A DNA stretch of 64,000 bases, taken from assembly GCF_046097105.1 (NCBI RefSeq), contig NZ_CP175562.1:868001-932000 (forward strand), in the 5' to 3' direction. The position numbers and the translations under genes were made by a program. Each line of letters begins with the position of its first letter. Position 1 is the stretch's first letter. The notes below the pieces were generated by a model. The model was not told the origin of the DNA. It ran no database searches and saw nothing but the letters and a program-made list of their open reading frames with translations. This DNA comes from Natroniella sp046097105 (GTDB taxonomy: Bacteria; Bacillota; Halanaerobiia; Halobacteroidales; Halobacteroidaceae). Of the stretch, positions 33,630-42,868 are shown piece after piece.

Positions 33630-36386
33630 TTGAAAAAAGCTTTAGGCTTTATAATATTTACATTTACTTTAGCTATAATTTTAAGCACTAACTTTTTAGG
33701 TGTAATTATTAACTTTTATACTGATTGGCTTTGGTTTGAAAATCTAAATTTAAGTAATCTCTTTTGGACTATTTTTGGGACAAGGCTGGGGTTGAGAGTA
33801 GGTATTTTAGTTTTATTTACTTTAATTACTTTTGTTAACTTATGGTTCACCAAAGATAAAATTTTATCTTTGGTATATAAATTAAAGAAGAAAACAAAAG
33901 AAGGGGAAGATGTAATTGAACTGAATCCTATAAGCTCTAATAATTGGTTTGAAGCAATAACTTCTAAGCGAATCAATCTAGTATATTTAGCAATCAGTTT
34001 TTTGATTGGACTTTTGTTTAGTGGTATTGGTTCAAATAATTGGGAGCTAATCCTTAAATTTATTAATAGAACTTCTTTTGGAACTGTTGACCCTATTTTT
34101 AGTAAAGATCTTGCTTTTTATATTTTTCAGCTACCAACTTATGAGTTGGTTTATCTAATGTTAACTGTTTTAGTCGTTTTAAATCTAATTATTATAGGTG
34201 GTATTTATCTATTTACCAAAGCTGGGGACTTTAAGCTTGATAATGATAAAACAAAACATCATATTTCAATTTTACTTGGCACTTTTTTCTTTCTCAAAGC
34301 TTGGGGTTATAGACTTGATATGTTTGGCTTATTATACTCTGAAACAGGTGTTATCTTTGGGGCAACATATACAGATGTCAATGCTCAACTGCTAGCTTTA
34401 AGAATATTATTTGCCACATCGTTATTATTGGGAATAGTTACTCTTATCAATATCTATTTTAAACAGACAAAGTTAATTATTGGAGGAGTAGCCGTATTAA
34501 TTATGACTTCTGTTTTGTTAAATGGGATTTATCCTTCTTTGATTCAAAAGTATCGAGTAGAGCCAAATGAATTAACAATGGAATCCCCCTATATTGAACA
34601 TAATATTAATTTTACGCAGCAAGCTTATAATTTAGACCAAATTGATAGAAGGGATTATCCATTAAGAGGGAAACTTTCATATAGTGATATTCGTAATAAT
34701 CAACAAACGATTGATAATATTAGATTGTGGGACCATAGGGCTTTAAAGGATACTTATAGCCAATTACAAGAGATTAGATCATATTATAGCTTTACTGATG
34801 TTGATGTAGATAGATACTTAATTAATGGAGAGTTACAACAGGTTATGCTCTCAGCTCGAGAATTAGATCAAAATTTACTACCAGAACGGGCCCAAACTTG
34901 GGTGAATAAAAGGTTAGTTTATACTCATGGTTTTGGAGCAACTATGAGTCCAGCCAATAAGGTGACAGAGGCTGGCCTACCTGAATTTATGATTCAGAAT
35001 ATCCCCCCTCAAAGTGATTTGCTTGAGATAAAAGAACCAAGAATTTATTATGGTGAAGCAACTAATGAGTATGTAATAGTTAATACTGAAGCAAATGAAT
35101 TTGACTATCCGGAAGGGGATCAAAACAAGTTTTATAATTATCAAGGAACTGGAGGAGTTGAACTTGATTCTCCAATTAAGAGGTTGGCATTTGCTTTCAA
35201 GTATAGAACTTTAAATATATTACTAAATGATGATTTAACAAATAAAAGTCGATTGATGTTTGATCGAAATATTCATACAAGGGTTCGTAAGGCTGCTCCT
35301 TTCCTAAGGTATGATCAGGACCCTTATTTAGTTATTGGTGACGATGGAGGTATGTATTGGATTCAAGATGCTTATACAACGACAGATAGGTATCCTTACT
35401 CTGAACCTCATAGTTGGGGGAATTATATTAGAAATTCGGTCAAAGTTGTTATTGATGCTTATACAGGGGAGATGGACTTTTATATTGTTGATGAAGAGCC
35501 TATTATTGAAACTTATCGTAATATTTTCCCTGATCTATTCAAATCCTTTGAGGAAATGCCTGAAGGGATTAAAAATCACATCAGATATCCTCAAGATTTA
35601 TTTAAAGTTCAGGCTCAATTATATAGTGTTTATCATATGAGTAATCCAAATGTATTCTACAACAAAGAGGATGTCTGGAATATACCTCGTGAGCATTATG
35701 ATGGTAGTTCAATTACAATGGAACCTTATTATACAGTAATGTCCTTACCAGAGGAGGAGGAAGAAGAATTTATCTTAATGCTTCCTTTTACACCAGCTAA
35801 TAGAAATAATATAATCTCTTGGTTAGGGGCTAAATCTGATCCTGCTAACTATGGGGAATTAGTCTTATATGACTTTCCAAAAGGCGAGCAGGTTTATGGG
35901 CCAATGCAGATTGAATCAAGAATTGATCAGCACGAAGAGATATCCCAACAGTTAAGTTTATGGGATCAGCGTGGTTCTAAGGTGATTAGAGGAAATTTAT
36001 TAGTAATTCCACTTGAGCAATCAGTACTTTATGTGGAGCCGATCTTTTTACAATCTGATGGTGATCAGATTCCTGAGTTAAGAAGGGTAATAGTTTCTTC
36101 TGGGGATGATATTGTGATGGAATCTACTTTAGAATTAGCATTATTACGTTTAGTTGGTGATGAGCAACTAGAAGAGGAGTTAGGGGATAAATTAAAGGAA
36201 GAAGAGCCAGAAATAACAGGGGCTATCTTAGAAGAACAAAGTGATCTAAAACAAAAAGTTAGCGAGATTACGACCATATATAATGAAGCTCAAGAAGAGT
36301 TAAGAAATAGTAATTGGCAAAGGTATGGCGAGTTAATAGAAGAGGTGGAGGAGAAGTTATTGAAATTGGAGGAAGAACTGAATTAA
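33630..36386 (+). CDS. UPF0182 family large membrane protein
   Basis: The 918-residue protein has seven predicted membrane segments in the N-terminal third (within residues 1-300) and a large extracytoplasmic domain. Family signatures visible are the NFYTDWLWFENLN region near residue 30, YVEPIFLQSDG, and PELRRVIVSSGDDIVMESTL near the end, followed by an acidic coiled tail. The function of the family is unknown. The start is TTG, about 8 nt after GAAAGGA; the upstream ATG is out of frame and closed. It is the last gene of the TPR/vWA/HEAT group. Confidence 0.92.
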   Translation: MKKALGFIIFTFTLAIILSTNFLGVIINFYTDWLWFENLNLSNLFWTIFGTRLGLRVGILVLFTLITFVNLWFTKDKILSLVYKLKKKTKEGEDVIELNPISSNNWFEAITSKRINLVYLAISFLIGLLFSGIGSNNWELILKFINRTSFGTVDPIFSKDLAFYIFQLPTYELVYLMLTVLVVLNLIIIGGIYLFTKAGDFKLDNDKTKHHISILLGTFFFLKAWGYRLDMFGLLYSETGVIFGATYTDVNAQLLALRILFATSLLLGIVTLINIYFKQTKLIIGGVAVLIMTSVLLNGIYPSLIQKYRVEPNELTMESPYIEHNINFTQQAYNLDQIDRRDYPLRGKLSYSDIRNNQQTIDNIRLWDHRALKDTYSQLQEIRSYYSFTDVDVDRYLINGELQQVMLSARELDQNLLPERAQTWVNKRLVYTHGFGATMSPANKVTEAGLPEFMIQNIPPQSDLLEIKEPRIYYGEATNEYVIVNTEANEFDYPEGDQNKFYNYQGTGGVELDSPIKRLAFAFKYRTLNILLNDDLTNKSRLMFDRNIHTRVRKAAPFLRYDQDPYLVIGDDGGMYWIQDAYTTTDRYPYSEPHSWGNYIRNSVKVVIDAYTGEMDFYIVDEEPIIETYRNIFPDLFKSFEEMPEGIKNHIRYPQDLFKVQAQLYSVYHMSNPNVFYNKEDVWNIPREHYDGSSITMEPYYTVMSLPEEEEEEFILMLPFTPANRNNIISWLGAKSDPANYGELVLYDFPKGEQVYGPMQIESRIDQHEEISQQLSLWDQRGSKVIRGNLLVIPLEQSVLYVEPIFLQSDGDQIPELRRVIVSSGDDIVMESTLELALLRLVGDEQLEEELGDKLKEEEPEITGAILEEQSDLKQKVSEITTIYNEAQEELRNSNWQRYGELIEEVEEKLLKLEEELN

Positions 36387-36395
36387 TCATTTATA

Positions 36396-36425
36396 GGGGG
36401 AGTGAATATTTAGCTCCCTCTTTTC
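36396..36425 (+). terminator. Weak terminator after UPF0182
   Basis: GGGGGAG and CTCCCTC form a short stem with a bulge around TGAATATTTAG, followed by TTTTCT. Confidence 0.5.
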
Positions 36426-36477
36426 TACTTTAAATTATAAAGTTTAACCTTAAATTGATATAAAAGGGTGATCTAAT

Positions 36478-37524
36478 ATGGATGAGAAAAAACTTGAAAT
36501 CATTCAAGAAACAATGGAAGTAAAGAGAAATGAGGCTGAAATGGCTCTTAATTTGGCCGAAGGAGATCTGGATCGAGCATTATTAATGATTGAATATGTA
36601 GATAAGAATTTTGTTATTATTCAAGGGAAATTTAATTATGGCAGCTCAAATAATAAGGTTTATGGATTATTGAATATAGTTGCTGATGGAAAGCAAGGTG
36701 AGTTTCTTAAACGTGAATTGGTATTGAGTAATCACCGAAAAATATTAAATATAAATCTAGATGTAAATAATAAAGTTTTTATGAAGACTTTAGATAATCT
36801 TGCACCAGAAAAAGTTGTTAATGATCAAAGTATTGGTTCAGATCTATTCTCTAGCTTCAATCCAACAGAAATATTTAATCTTTTAGAGCTGATTCAAGAT
36901 AAAAGAGAAAAAGAGGTTCAGAAGTTGCTTAAGGAAAAATTAGAAGATATAATTGAAGAAAATATTACTCTAGAAATTCATGCTGATTTAACTACTAAAG
37001 CTCAATTAAAGAACTTTTACTCAGATTTATTTCCCAAGCCGAATCCTCTTCCAAAAGAAGAAGAAAGTGATATCGAAGAGGAACAGGATGGGTTGGGAAT
37101 GGAAATTCGGTTGAATTGTATCCCAGTCATATCTCCAACTCAAGGAGAGAAGGCTTCTCAATTACAAGTTGGAGATAAATTAGCAGCTAGGGTTACTGAT
37201 AACAGAGAGATTGGTCAATATTTAGCTGAGTTATTACAGAATTCTGAAGGGATTACTGTGGGAAAAATAGAGAGTATTAGCTTTAATAAAGATTCTGAGC
37301 GTTATTTAATCTTAATTAAATTTGGCCCTAGTATTTATGGGCAAGTTTTAGCTGAACCTGAAATCAAATTGATAACTTTAAGTGAAGAAGAACAAGTTCA
37401 AGATATTAACACTGACGATGAAGAAAAGAAACTTAATTTGAAAATTAATAAAGAAACTCTAATTATTGTTTCTTTAATAGTCTTGATAATTTTATTACTA
37501 ATTATTATTTTGAAAATTTATTAA
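36478..37524 (+). CDS. Tail-anchored protein with N-terminal UBA-like domain
   Basis: The 348-residue protein begins with a UBA/NAC-like three-helix segment (about 5-40; RNEAEMALNLAEGDLDRALL, like the N-terminus of elongation factor Ts). It continues with a mixed alpha/beta middle, an acidic linker (about 190-205), a beta-rich domain, and a single C-terminal hydrophobic helix (about 325-346). It therefore looks tail-anchored with its bulk in the cytoplasm. The middle part is not a family I can name. GGGTGATCTAATATG leads into the start. Its stop overlaps the stop of the convergent VanW gene by 3-4 nt. Confidence 0.7.
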   Translation: MDEKKLEIIQETMEVKRNEAEMALNLAEGDLDRALLMIEYVDKNFVIIQGKFNYGSSNNKVYGLLNIVADGKQGEFLKRELVLSNHRKILNINLDVNNKVFMKTLDNLAPEKVVNDQSIGSDLFSSFNPTEIFNLLELIQDKREKEVQKLLKEKLEDIIEENITLEIHADLTTKAQLKNFYSDLFPKPNPLPKEEESDIEEEQDGLGMEIRLNCIPVISPTQGEKASQLQVGDKLAARVTDNREIGQYLAELLQNSEGITVGKIESISFNKDSERYLILIKFGPSIYGQVLAEPEIKLITLSEEEQVQDINTDDEEKKLNLKINKETLIIVSLIVLIILLLIIILKIY

Positions 37525-38441
37525 GTTTCTTTTAATTTAATTAGATAAATAACTACATAGCGATCAATAAGCTCAGTTAAAATCATTAGTTTAGAATCTT
37601 GATTATTTACAAAACGAAAGTCTTTTTCATTAGGGGAGACAGTAGCATCCTGTCCAGTTGGAACATAATTTACAGTCATGCTATGATGATGACGTTCTGT
37701 AACCTTTAACTGAGCTTGGCTAGCTGCATTATAAAGAGTTGAGCTGACTTGACAGATTCCGCCGCCTAGTGCTGAAGAAAACTCTCCTGAATCGATAATA
37801 GTAGCCTCTTTATACCCTTTATCAGCAGTAGGAAATCCTATCAATTGATTAAAAGAAAATTCTTCTGTTGGTTTTAGTTGATGCTGATTAATTTCTTGTA
37901 AAGCAATTTCAATATTGTTTCTACGATTAAGCTGATTATCTTCTAAATAAGTTGTGTAATTACTTAAAACCAGCCCATTAATAACTTCATTTTCCAATTC
38001 GATTTCAAAATATTGATCTTTCTTTAACATCTCGGTAGTAATTACAGGAGTAATTGATTCTATTACAAGGTTGACATCTGTCCCTGCTTCAGCAGTTAAG
38101 GCTTTCTTAAGTGTGGCAGAAATATCTATTCTTTGACCGATTTGTTCAGAGATAATTACCTCTTTAAAGATAAAAGCATTTTGTGATTTTCTCTTTTCTT
38201 TTTGGCCCAATTGGTTTATAATATTATCGAGTTCTTTTTTAGTTTTTCCGGTTATTTCGTGCCCTTGAAGGGTAACTCCAGTATTAACTTGCTTTTGTTC
38301 GGGCTGAGTAGGTTGCCTATCGGGTTCTTCCTTAGATTGATTGATTAAATTATTGTTTCTGATTAATACTGTAAATAAGCCACTGATTAGAATAAGTGCA
38401 ATTAAAAGTGGGATATATCTTAGTTTATCTTTTAGATCCAT
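37521..38441 (-). CDS. VanW family protein
   Basis: The 306-residue protein has an N-terminal membrane anchor (about 10-28), a proline/glutamine linker and a C-terminal VanW domain (about 175-300). The domain has the signature EEFSFNQLIGFPTADKGYKE, then SALGGGICQVSSTLYNAA and RHHHSMTVNYVPTGQDAT. The family's biochemical role is unknown, although VanW accompanies some vancomycin-resistance clusters. The start at 38441 follows GGAGG by 5 nt; the alternative ATG four codons earlier overlaps that site. It is convergent with the UBA-like gene, and no resistance genes are nearby. Confidence 0.88.
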   Translation of the reverse strand: MDLKDKLRYIPLLIALILISGLFTVLIRNNNLINQSKEEPDRQPTQPEQKQVNTGVTLQGHEITGKTKKELDNIINQLGQKEKRKSQNAFIFKEVIISEQIGQRIDISATLKKALTAEAGTDVNLVIESITPVITTEMLKKDQYFEIELENEVINGLVLSNYTTYLEDNQLNRRNNIEIALQEINQHQLKPTEEFSFNQLIGFPTADKGYKEATIIDSGEFSSALGGGICQVSSTLYNAASQAQLKVTERHHHSMTVNYVPTGQDATVSPNEKDFRFVNNQDSKLMILTELIDRYVVIYLIKLKET

Positions 38442-38599
38442 TTTTGCCTCCATTTCTAAGTTTTTTAATCTTTAATTTTAGTTTATATCACCTATTCAAT
38501 ATTATGTATCCTAAATTTTGCTTTTCATCTAATTATTAACTAAAATAAGTTATCACATTTACTTACTCTAAGCATATAATATAAATAAGGAGGTTGAAG

Positions 38600-40120
38600 A
38601 TGTCACTAAATTCGGTATTACCAAGTACTGAGCAGACTTTAGGTAACTTGGTTAAGGAGGTAGATTTAATAGGTAGCACAAACTTTAAAGAGACTAAAAT
38701 CAATAATATCACAAACAATTCCAAAGAAGTTATGACTGGTTCCTTATTTGTCGCTGTAAGTGGCTTTAATACAGATGGACATAAATATATAACTGAAGCT
38801 ATCAACCAGGGGGCAATAGCTGTTATTGGAGAAAGAGCAGTAAGTATCCCACAGCAGATTCCATATTTGCAAGTTGTAGATGCTCGAAAAGCTTTGGCCC
38901 AAATTTCAAGTAGATTTTATGGTTTTCCTAGTCAAAAATTAAATTTAATAGGTGTTACTGGAACTACTGGTAAGACAACAACTACAATGATGATTGATCA
39001 TATTATCAATCAATTACAGGAAAAGACCGGATTAATTGGGACATTACATACCAAAATTGGTGATGAATACTACTCTAACCCTCACCAATGTACAACACCT
39101 GAATCGACAGTCTTAAATCAGAGGTTGGCACAGATGGAAGAAAAAGAAATTAATTATGTAAGTATGGAAGTATCTTCTCATTCCTTAAAATTAAATAGAG
39201 TTTGGGGGTTAGATTTTGATATAGCTATCTTTACTAACTTATCATGTGATCATTTGAATTTTCATCAAACATTAGAGGATTACTATAAAAGTAAAGAAAA
39301 ACTATTTTCTACTTTAAAAGAAGATAAAATTGCTATTTATAATTCAGATGATAGTTATAGTAAGCGAATTATTAATAATACTTCAGCTATTAATTATACT
39401 TATGGAATTAAAAACAACTCTGATCTGAGTGCTGAAGATATAAAGATTAATAAGCAAGGAATCAAATTTAAATTGAAGGTCAATAATAACCTTGTAACAA
39501 TGAATGGTAAATTAATCAAACCTTTATCTGTAGAGATTAGAATGCCTATAATTGGCTATCATAACATCTATAATACACTAGCAGCTTTTCTATCTTGTCT
39601 ATTACTAGGGTTTCCATTAGAAAAAATTAGTTCTAGTTTAGAAAAATTTACTGGAGTTAAAAGAAGAATGGAATTAATTTATGATCATGATTTTTCAATA
39701 ATTGATGATTTTGCTCATAATCCCTCCAGTTTAGATTCTAATTTTAAAACTATCGAGAGACTTGATTATAATAATTTAATAATTGTTAATTTTTTAAAAG
39801 GAAAAAGAGGAATCGAAGCAAACAAACAGAATGCTCAAACAATTACTACTTGGGCCAACAAATTAAATCTAAAAGAGATTATTACTACTCGAGCAGAAGG
39901 AGAAGTAATTCAAAAAAACAAGGTGTTACCGGCAGAAGAAGGAGCATTTGTTAGGATTATTGCAGAAGAAGGAATTGAAATTACAACTACTGCTAAATTA
40001 GATTCTGCATTACAGCTAGGATTGAATAAGGTTGAAGCAGGTGATTTATTGCTACTATTAGGAGGACCAGGTTTAAATAATGGAAAGAAGATTTTAAATG
40101 ATTTCTTATGCAATAGCTGA
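38600..40120 (+). CDS. MurE-like Mur ligase family protein
   Basis: The 506-residue protein has the three Mur ligase domains: an N-terminal UDP-binding domain (SGSLFVAVSGFNTDGHKYI type), an ATPase domain with GVTGTTGKTTTT (about 118-129) and the MEVSSHSLKLNR and FTNLSCDHLNFH motifs, and a C-terminal ligase domain opening with DDFAHNPSS. The first two domains are clearly MurE-type. The C-terminal domain lacks the DNPR motif by which MurE recognises diaminopimelate; the region reads TTRAEGEV instead. It is not in a division/cell-wall cluster, so it is probably a paralogue with another substrate. The start follows AAGGAGG by 6 nt. Confidence 0.85.
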   Translation: MSLNSVLPSTEQTLGNLVKEVDLIGSTNFKETKINNITNNSKEVMTGSLFVAVSGFNTDGHKYITEAINQGAIAVIGERAVSIPQQIPYLQVVDARKALAQISSRFYGFPSQKLNLIGVTGTTGKTTTTMMIDHIINQLQEKTGLIGTLHTKIGDEYYSNPHQCTTPESTVLNQRLAQMEEKEINYVSMEVSSHSLKLNRVWGLDFDIAIFTNLSCDHLNFHQTLEDYYKSKEKLFSTLKEDKIAIYNSDDSYSKRIINNTSAINYTYGIKNNSDLSAEDIKINKQGIKFKLKVNNNLVTMNGKLIKPLSVEIRMPIIGYHNIYNTLAAFLSCLLLGFPLEKISSSLEKFTGVKRRMELIYDHDFSIIDDFAHNPSSLDSNFKTIERLDYNNLIIVNFLKGKRGIEANKQNAQTITTWANKLNLKEIITTRAEGEVIQKNKVLPAEEGAFVRIIAEEGIEITTTAKLDSALQLGLNKVEAGDLLLLLGGPGLNNGKKILNDFLCNS

Positions 40121-40247
40121 AGTGTTAGTGTGAGTAATAAATATCATTTATGCCAATATCAACACTCATACTATTTTGTAATAAAGATTTACTTTGAACA
40201 ATTAACTGCACTAAGTTAATGAAATTTATTATAAGGGGGCCAAAAAC

Positions 40248-41231
40248 GTGAAGAAGATTAAACTTATTACCACCGGTGGAACGATAGCAATGGGAGAAGA
40301 TGAAAATACAGGTCAGATTGTACCTAAATTATCTGGAATTGATCTATTACAACAAGTACCACAACTGGCTAAAATGGCTGATTTGGAATTAATTCAGTAT
40401 GCTAACATGGATAGTTCTCAACTAACTGCTCCAATGTTATTAGAACTAGCTAAATTAGTAAAAAAAGCGTTAACTGAAGAAGAAGTAGATGGGGTGTTAA
40501 TTACCCATGGAACTGATACTTTAGAAGAAACAGCTTACTTACTAGATTTAGTCTTAGATGTAAAGAAGCCGGTAGTAATTACTGGAGCTTTAAGAAGTTT
40601 TAATCAACTCAACTCTGATGGAGCGGCTAACTTAGTCCAGTCAATTCAGACAATCTTAAGTCCTCAGAGTAAGAATAAAGGAGTTTTGGCAGTTATAAAT
40701 GAAGAGATACATGCAGCTAGATTTTTATCTAAAATGCATACTAATAAGTTAAATGCTTTCTCTTCACTAAATTGCGGGCCAATAGGTACTATCGACCATT
40801 CGGGGATTCATTATTCATATGATCTACCTTCTCAAATTACAATTGAAGCTGAACAATTAGAGGAACGGGTAGAGATTATCAAATTAGCAATCGGCAGTGA
40901 TGACAGATTGATCCAAGCTGCACTTGATTACGGCTGCCAGGGTTTAATAATCGAAGCTTTTGGTTTAGGGACTTTACCAGAAAAGATAATTCCTGGATTG
41001 GTTAGAGCTAAGAAAGAAGAAGTTCCAATTGTAATTACTTCACGCTCTTATGAAGGGCGGGTTTATAATTTATATGGAGCTTCCGGAGGAAAGGCTAATA
41101 TTAGAGATCTAGAGCTAATCTTTGCTGGAGGTTTAACTAGTACCAAAGCTCGCTTATTATTAATGTTACTATTAGGTAAAAATTTATCCCAATCAAAGAT
41201 TCGAGAATATTATTTGAAATTGAAAACATAA
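40248..41231 (+). CDS. L-asparaginase (type I-like, cytoplasmic)
   Basis: The 327-residue enzyme hydrolyses asparagine to aspartate and ammonia. It has both signature motifs: ITTGGTIAMG (about 6-15) with the nucleophilic threonine, and LITHGTDTLEETAY (about 83-96) with the second threonine-aspartate pair. No signal peptide is present, which favours a cytoplasmic type I enzyme. GTG start after AAGGGGGC. It is a single gene with its own terminator. It could supply aspartate to nadB-dependent NAD synthesis as well as fermentation. Confidence 0.92.
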   Translation: MKKIKLITTGGTIAMGEDENTGQIVPKLSGIDLLQQVPQLAKMADLELIQYANMDSSQLTAPMLLELAKLVKKALTEEEVDGVLITHGTDTLEETAYLLDLVLDVKKPVVITGALRSFNQLNSDGAANLVQSIQTILSPQSKNKGVLAVINEEIHAARFLSKMHTNKLNAFSSLNCGPIGTIDHSGIHYSYDLPSQITIEAEQLEERVEIIKLAIGSDDRLIQAALDYGCQGLIIEAFGLGTLPEKIIPGLVRAKKEEVPIVITSRSYEGRVYNLYGASGGKANIRDLELIFAGGLTSTKARLLLMLLLGKNLSQSKIREYYLKLKT

Positions 41232-41245
41232 TATATAGTAATGGT

Positions 41246-41284
41246 TAATAGCTACTGATTATTAAATCGGTAGCTATTTTTATC
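41246..41284 (+). terminator. Asparaginase terminator
   Basis: TAATAGCTACTGATT (41246-41260) pairs with AATCGGTAGCTATTT (41265-41279), then T residues. Confidence 0.8.
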
Positions 41285-41288
41285 TTTA

Positions 41289-41437
41289 TTACAATAATGT
41301 GGCACTTTTGATTTGGCGGGTAGAAATGATATTTGTAGGGGCAGGTCTCTGTGCCTGCCCATGTTAAATCACGGGCGACCACGGAGAGTCGCCCCTACAA
41401 AAACACATTCTTTTACGAACGAAAAGTGCCACTGTAT
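41289..41437. repeat. MITE-like dispersed repeat, copy 2
   Basis: Inverted relative to the copy at 5691. The outer parts match nearly exactly (ACAATAATGTGGCACTTTTG with a GGCGGGTAGAAATGATATTT block at one end; ACATTCTTTTACGAACGAAA at the other). The interior has two hairpins instead of one: GGGGCAGGTCTCTGTGCCTGCCC and GGGCGACCACGGAGAGTCGCCC-type stems, joined by ATGTTAAATCAC. It lies between the asparaginase terminator and splB. Confidence 0.8.
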
Positions 41438-41518
41438 ATCAATATAGTATAACTTTTAAAATAAAGAAATAACTATTTATTGTTAAATATTAACTGCTTT
41501 TAATGGGGGGGATAATCG

Positions 41519-42532
41519 TTGAAAAAATTTGAGCCTAAGCGAGTTTTAATAGAGCATGATGCTTTAAATTATAAATTGGCCCAAGAACTTGAAAAAAAAT
41601 TCAAAGATACAGGAATACCAATAGATTATATTGAATCCCATAATCGAGTCAGGGCAGAAAAAGAGATGAATCCAATTGAACTCTTTAATTGGAATAAGGA
41701 AACATTAGTTATAGGAGTCAAGAAAACATTGAACTTTAAATCCTGTCAACCTTCCGCTGATTACAGATTAGTAACTAGCACGAGCTGTCCAGCTAAATGT
41801 GAATACTGTTATCTAGCTAAAAATCTCGGTTCAGCTGCTTATCTTAGAATTTATGTTAACCTTAAAGAGATACTAAAAGCAGTCAAAAAGCATATTAGAA
41901 AGGGTAGAGGAGAGATTATTACTTTTGAAGCAAGTAGCTCTTCTGATCCAGTAGCTGTTGAGCACTTAACCGGTTCTTTAGCAAAAATTATAAAATATTT
42001 TGCCAAACAAGACCGAGGTCGTTTAAGGGTTGTTACTAAATTTTCTAATGTTGATAGTTTATTAGATATTAAGCATAATAATCATACTAGGTTTAGATTC
42101 AGCCTTAATTCCAGTTATGTAATCAAAAATTTCGAACATTTAACTTCTACTTTAGATGAAAGAATCACAGCAGCAAGTAAAATACAACAAGCAGGTTATC
42201 CGTTGGGTTTTATTTTAGCTCCGCTAATGATTTATGATGGTTGGCAAGAGGATTACCTTGACTTATTAACTGAATTAAAGGCTAGATTAGTTAATCCTGC
42301 TGCCAGTAATCTGACCTTTGAATTAATTATGCATCGTTTCAGTACTAGATCAAAGAATTTGATTGAGAATAGATTTCCTAATACTAAACTAAAATTAGAT
42401 AAAGAGAAGTACCACCATAAAGGTTTTGGTAAGTATGTTTATCCACCACAGCAAGCAGAGGAATTGAAGGAATATCTAACTAAAAAAATCAATGAATTCT
42501 TTCCTCAAGCTGAAGTGGAGTATTTCACTTAA
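41519..42532 (+). CDS. splB: Spore photoproduct lyase
   Basis: The 337-residue radical SAM enzyme repairs spore photoproduct in UV-damaged spore DNA at germination. The CPAKCEYCYL motif (Cys90, Cys94, Cys97) binds the [4Fe-4S]-SAM cluster, and Tyr96/Tyr98 are conserved; RFRFSLNSSYVIKNFEHLTS and the C-terminal FGKYVY are typical. The region equivalent to Bacillus Cys140/141 reads FEASSSSDPV, with serine at position 140 in place of the hydrogen-donor cysteine. A different cysteine, Cys76, is present in FKSCQPSADY. TTG start after GGGGGGGATAATCG. It is followed closely by a small membrane-protein gene. Confidence 0.93.
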   Translation: MKKFEPKRVLIEHDALNYKLAQELEKKFKDTGIPIDYIESHNRVRAEKEMNPIELFNWNKETLVIGVKKTLNFKSCQPSADYRLVTSTSCPAKCEYCYLAKNLGSAAYLRIYVNLKEILKAVKKHIRKGRGEIITFEASSSSDPVAVEHLTGSLAKIIKYFAKQDRGRLRVVTKFSNVDSLLDIKHNNHTRFRFSLNSSYVIKNFEHLTSTLDERITAASKIQQAGYPLGFILAPLMIYDGWQEDYLDLLTELKARLVNPAASNLTFELIMHRFSTRSKNLIENRFPNTKLKLDKEKYHHKGFGKYVYPPQQAEELKEYLTKKINEFFPQAEVEYFT

Positions 42533-42551
42533 TAAAGGAGGTACTTGATCG

Positions 42552-42836
42552 ATGAGTGAAGATTATAAGGTGTTAAGAATCATCTCTATTGCCTTTAAAG
42601 TTTTGGCGTTATTAGTCTTTTTAGGAACAAATTTGATTACATTTTTAACTATTATGCAAGGACCACCAGGGTCGGGCCAACATATAGCATTTAATATATT
42701 CAACCTTCTATTTCCAATTTTCATTGGACTATTTAAAACACTATTTTTATATACTCTAGGTGAACTGGTTATTTTATTTATTGGAATGAAGAGTGATTTA
42801 GAAAAGATCAACCACTCTTTAACTAATAAAAAATAA
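42552..42836 (+). CDS. Small membrane protein downstream of splB
   Basis: The 94-residue protein has two predicted membrane segments (about 12-32 and 45-75), the second region rich in phenylalanine, and a charged C-terminus (KSDLEKINHSLTNKK). AAAGGAGGT is 9 nt before the ATG. It lies 20 nt after splB and is probably co-transcribed with it. I do not recognise the family. Confidence 0.65.
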   Translation: MSEDYKVLRIISIAFKVLALLVFLGTNLITFLTIMQGPPGSGQHIAFNIFNLLFPIFIGLFKTLFLYTLGELVILFIGMKSDLEKINHSLTNKK

Positions 42837-42868
42837 GATAACGTATTGCTTCTCATGAATTTAGAATT

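Noticed and set aside
37521..38441. Vancomycin-resistance function for the VanW gene
   Set aside because: No vanH, vanA, vanX or two-component genes accompany it; VanW domains are widespread in spore-formers without resistance.
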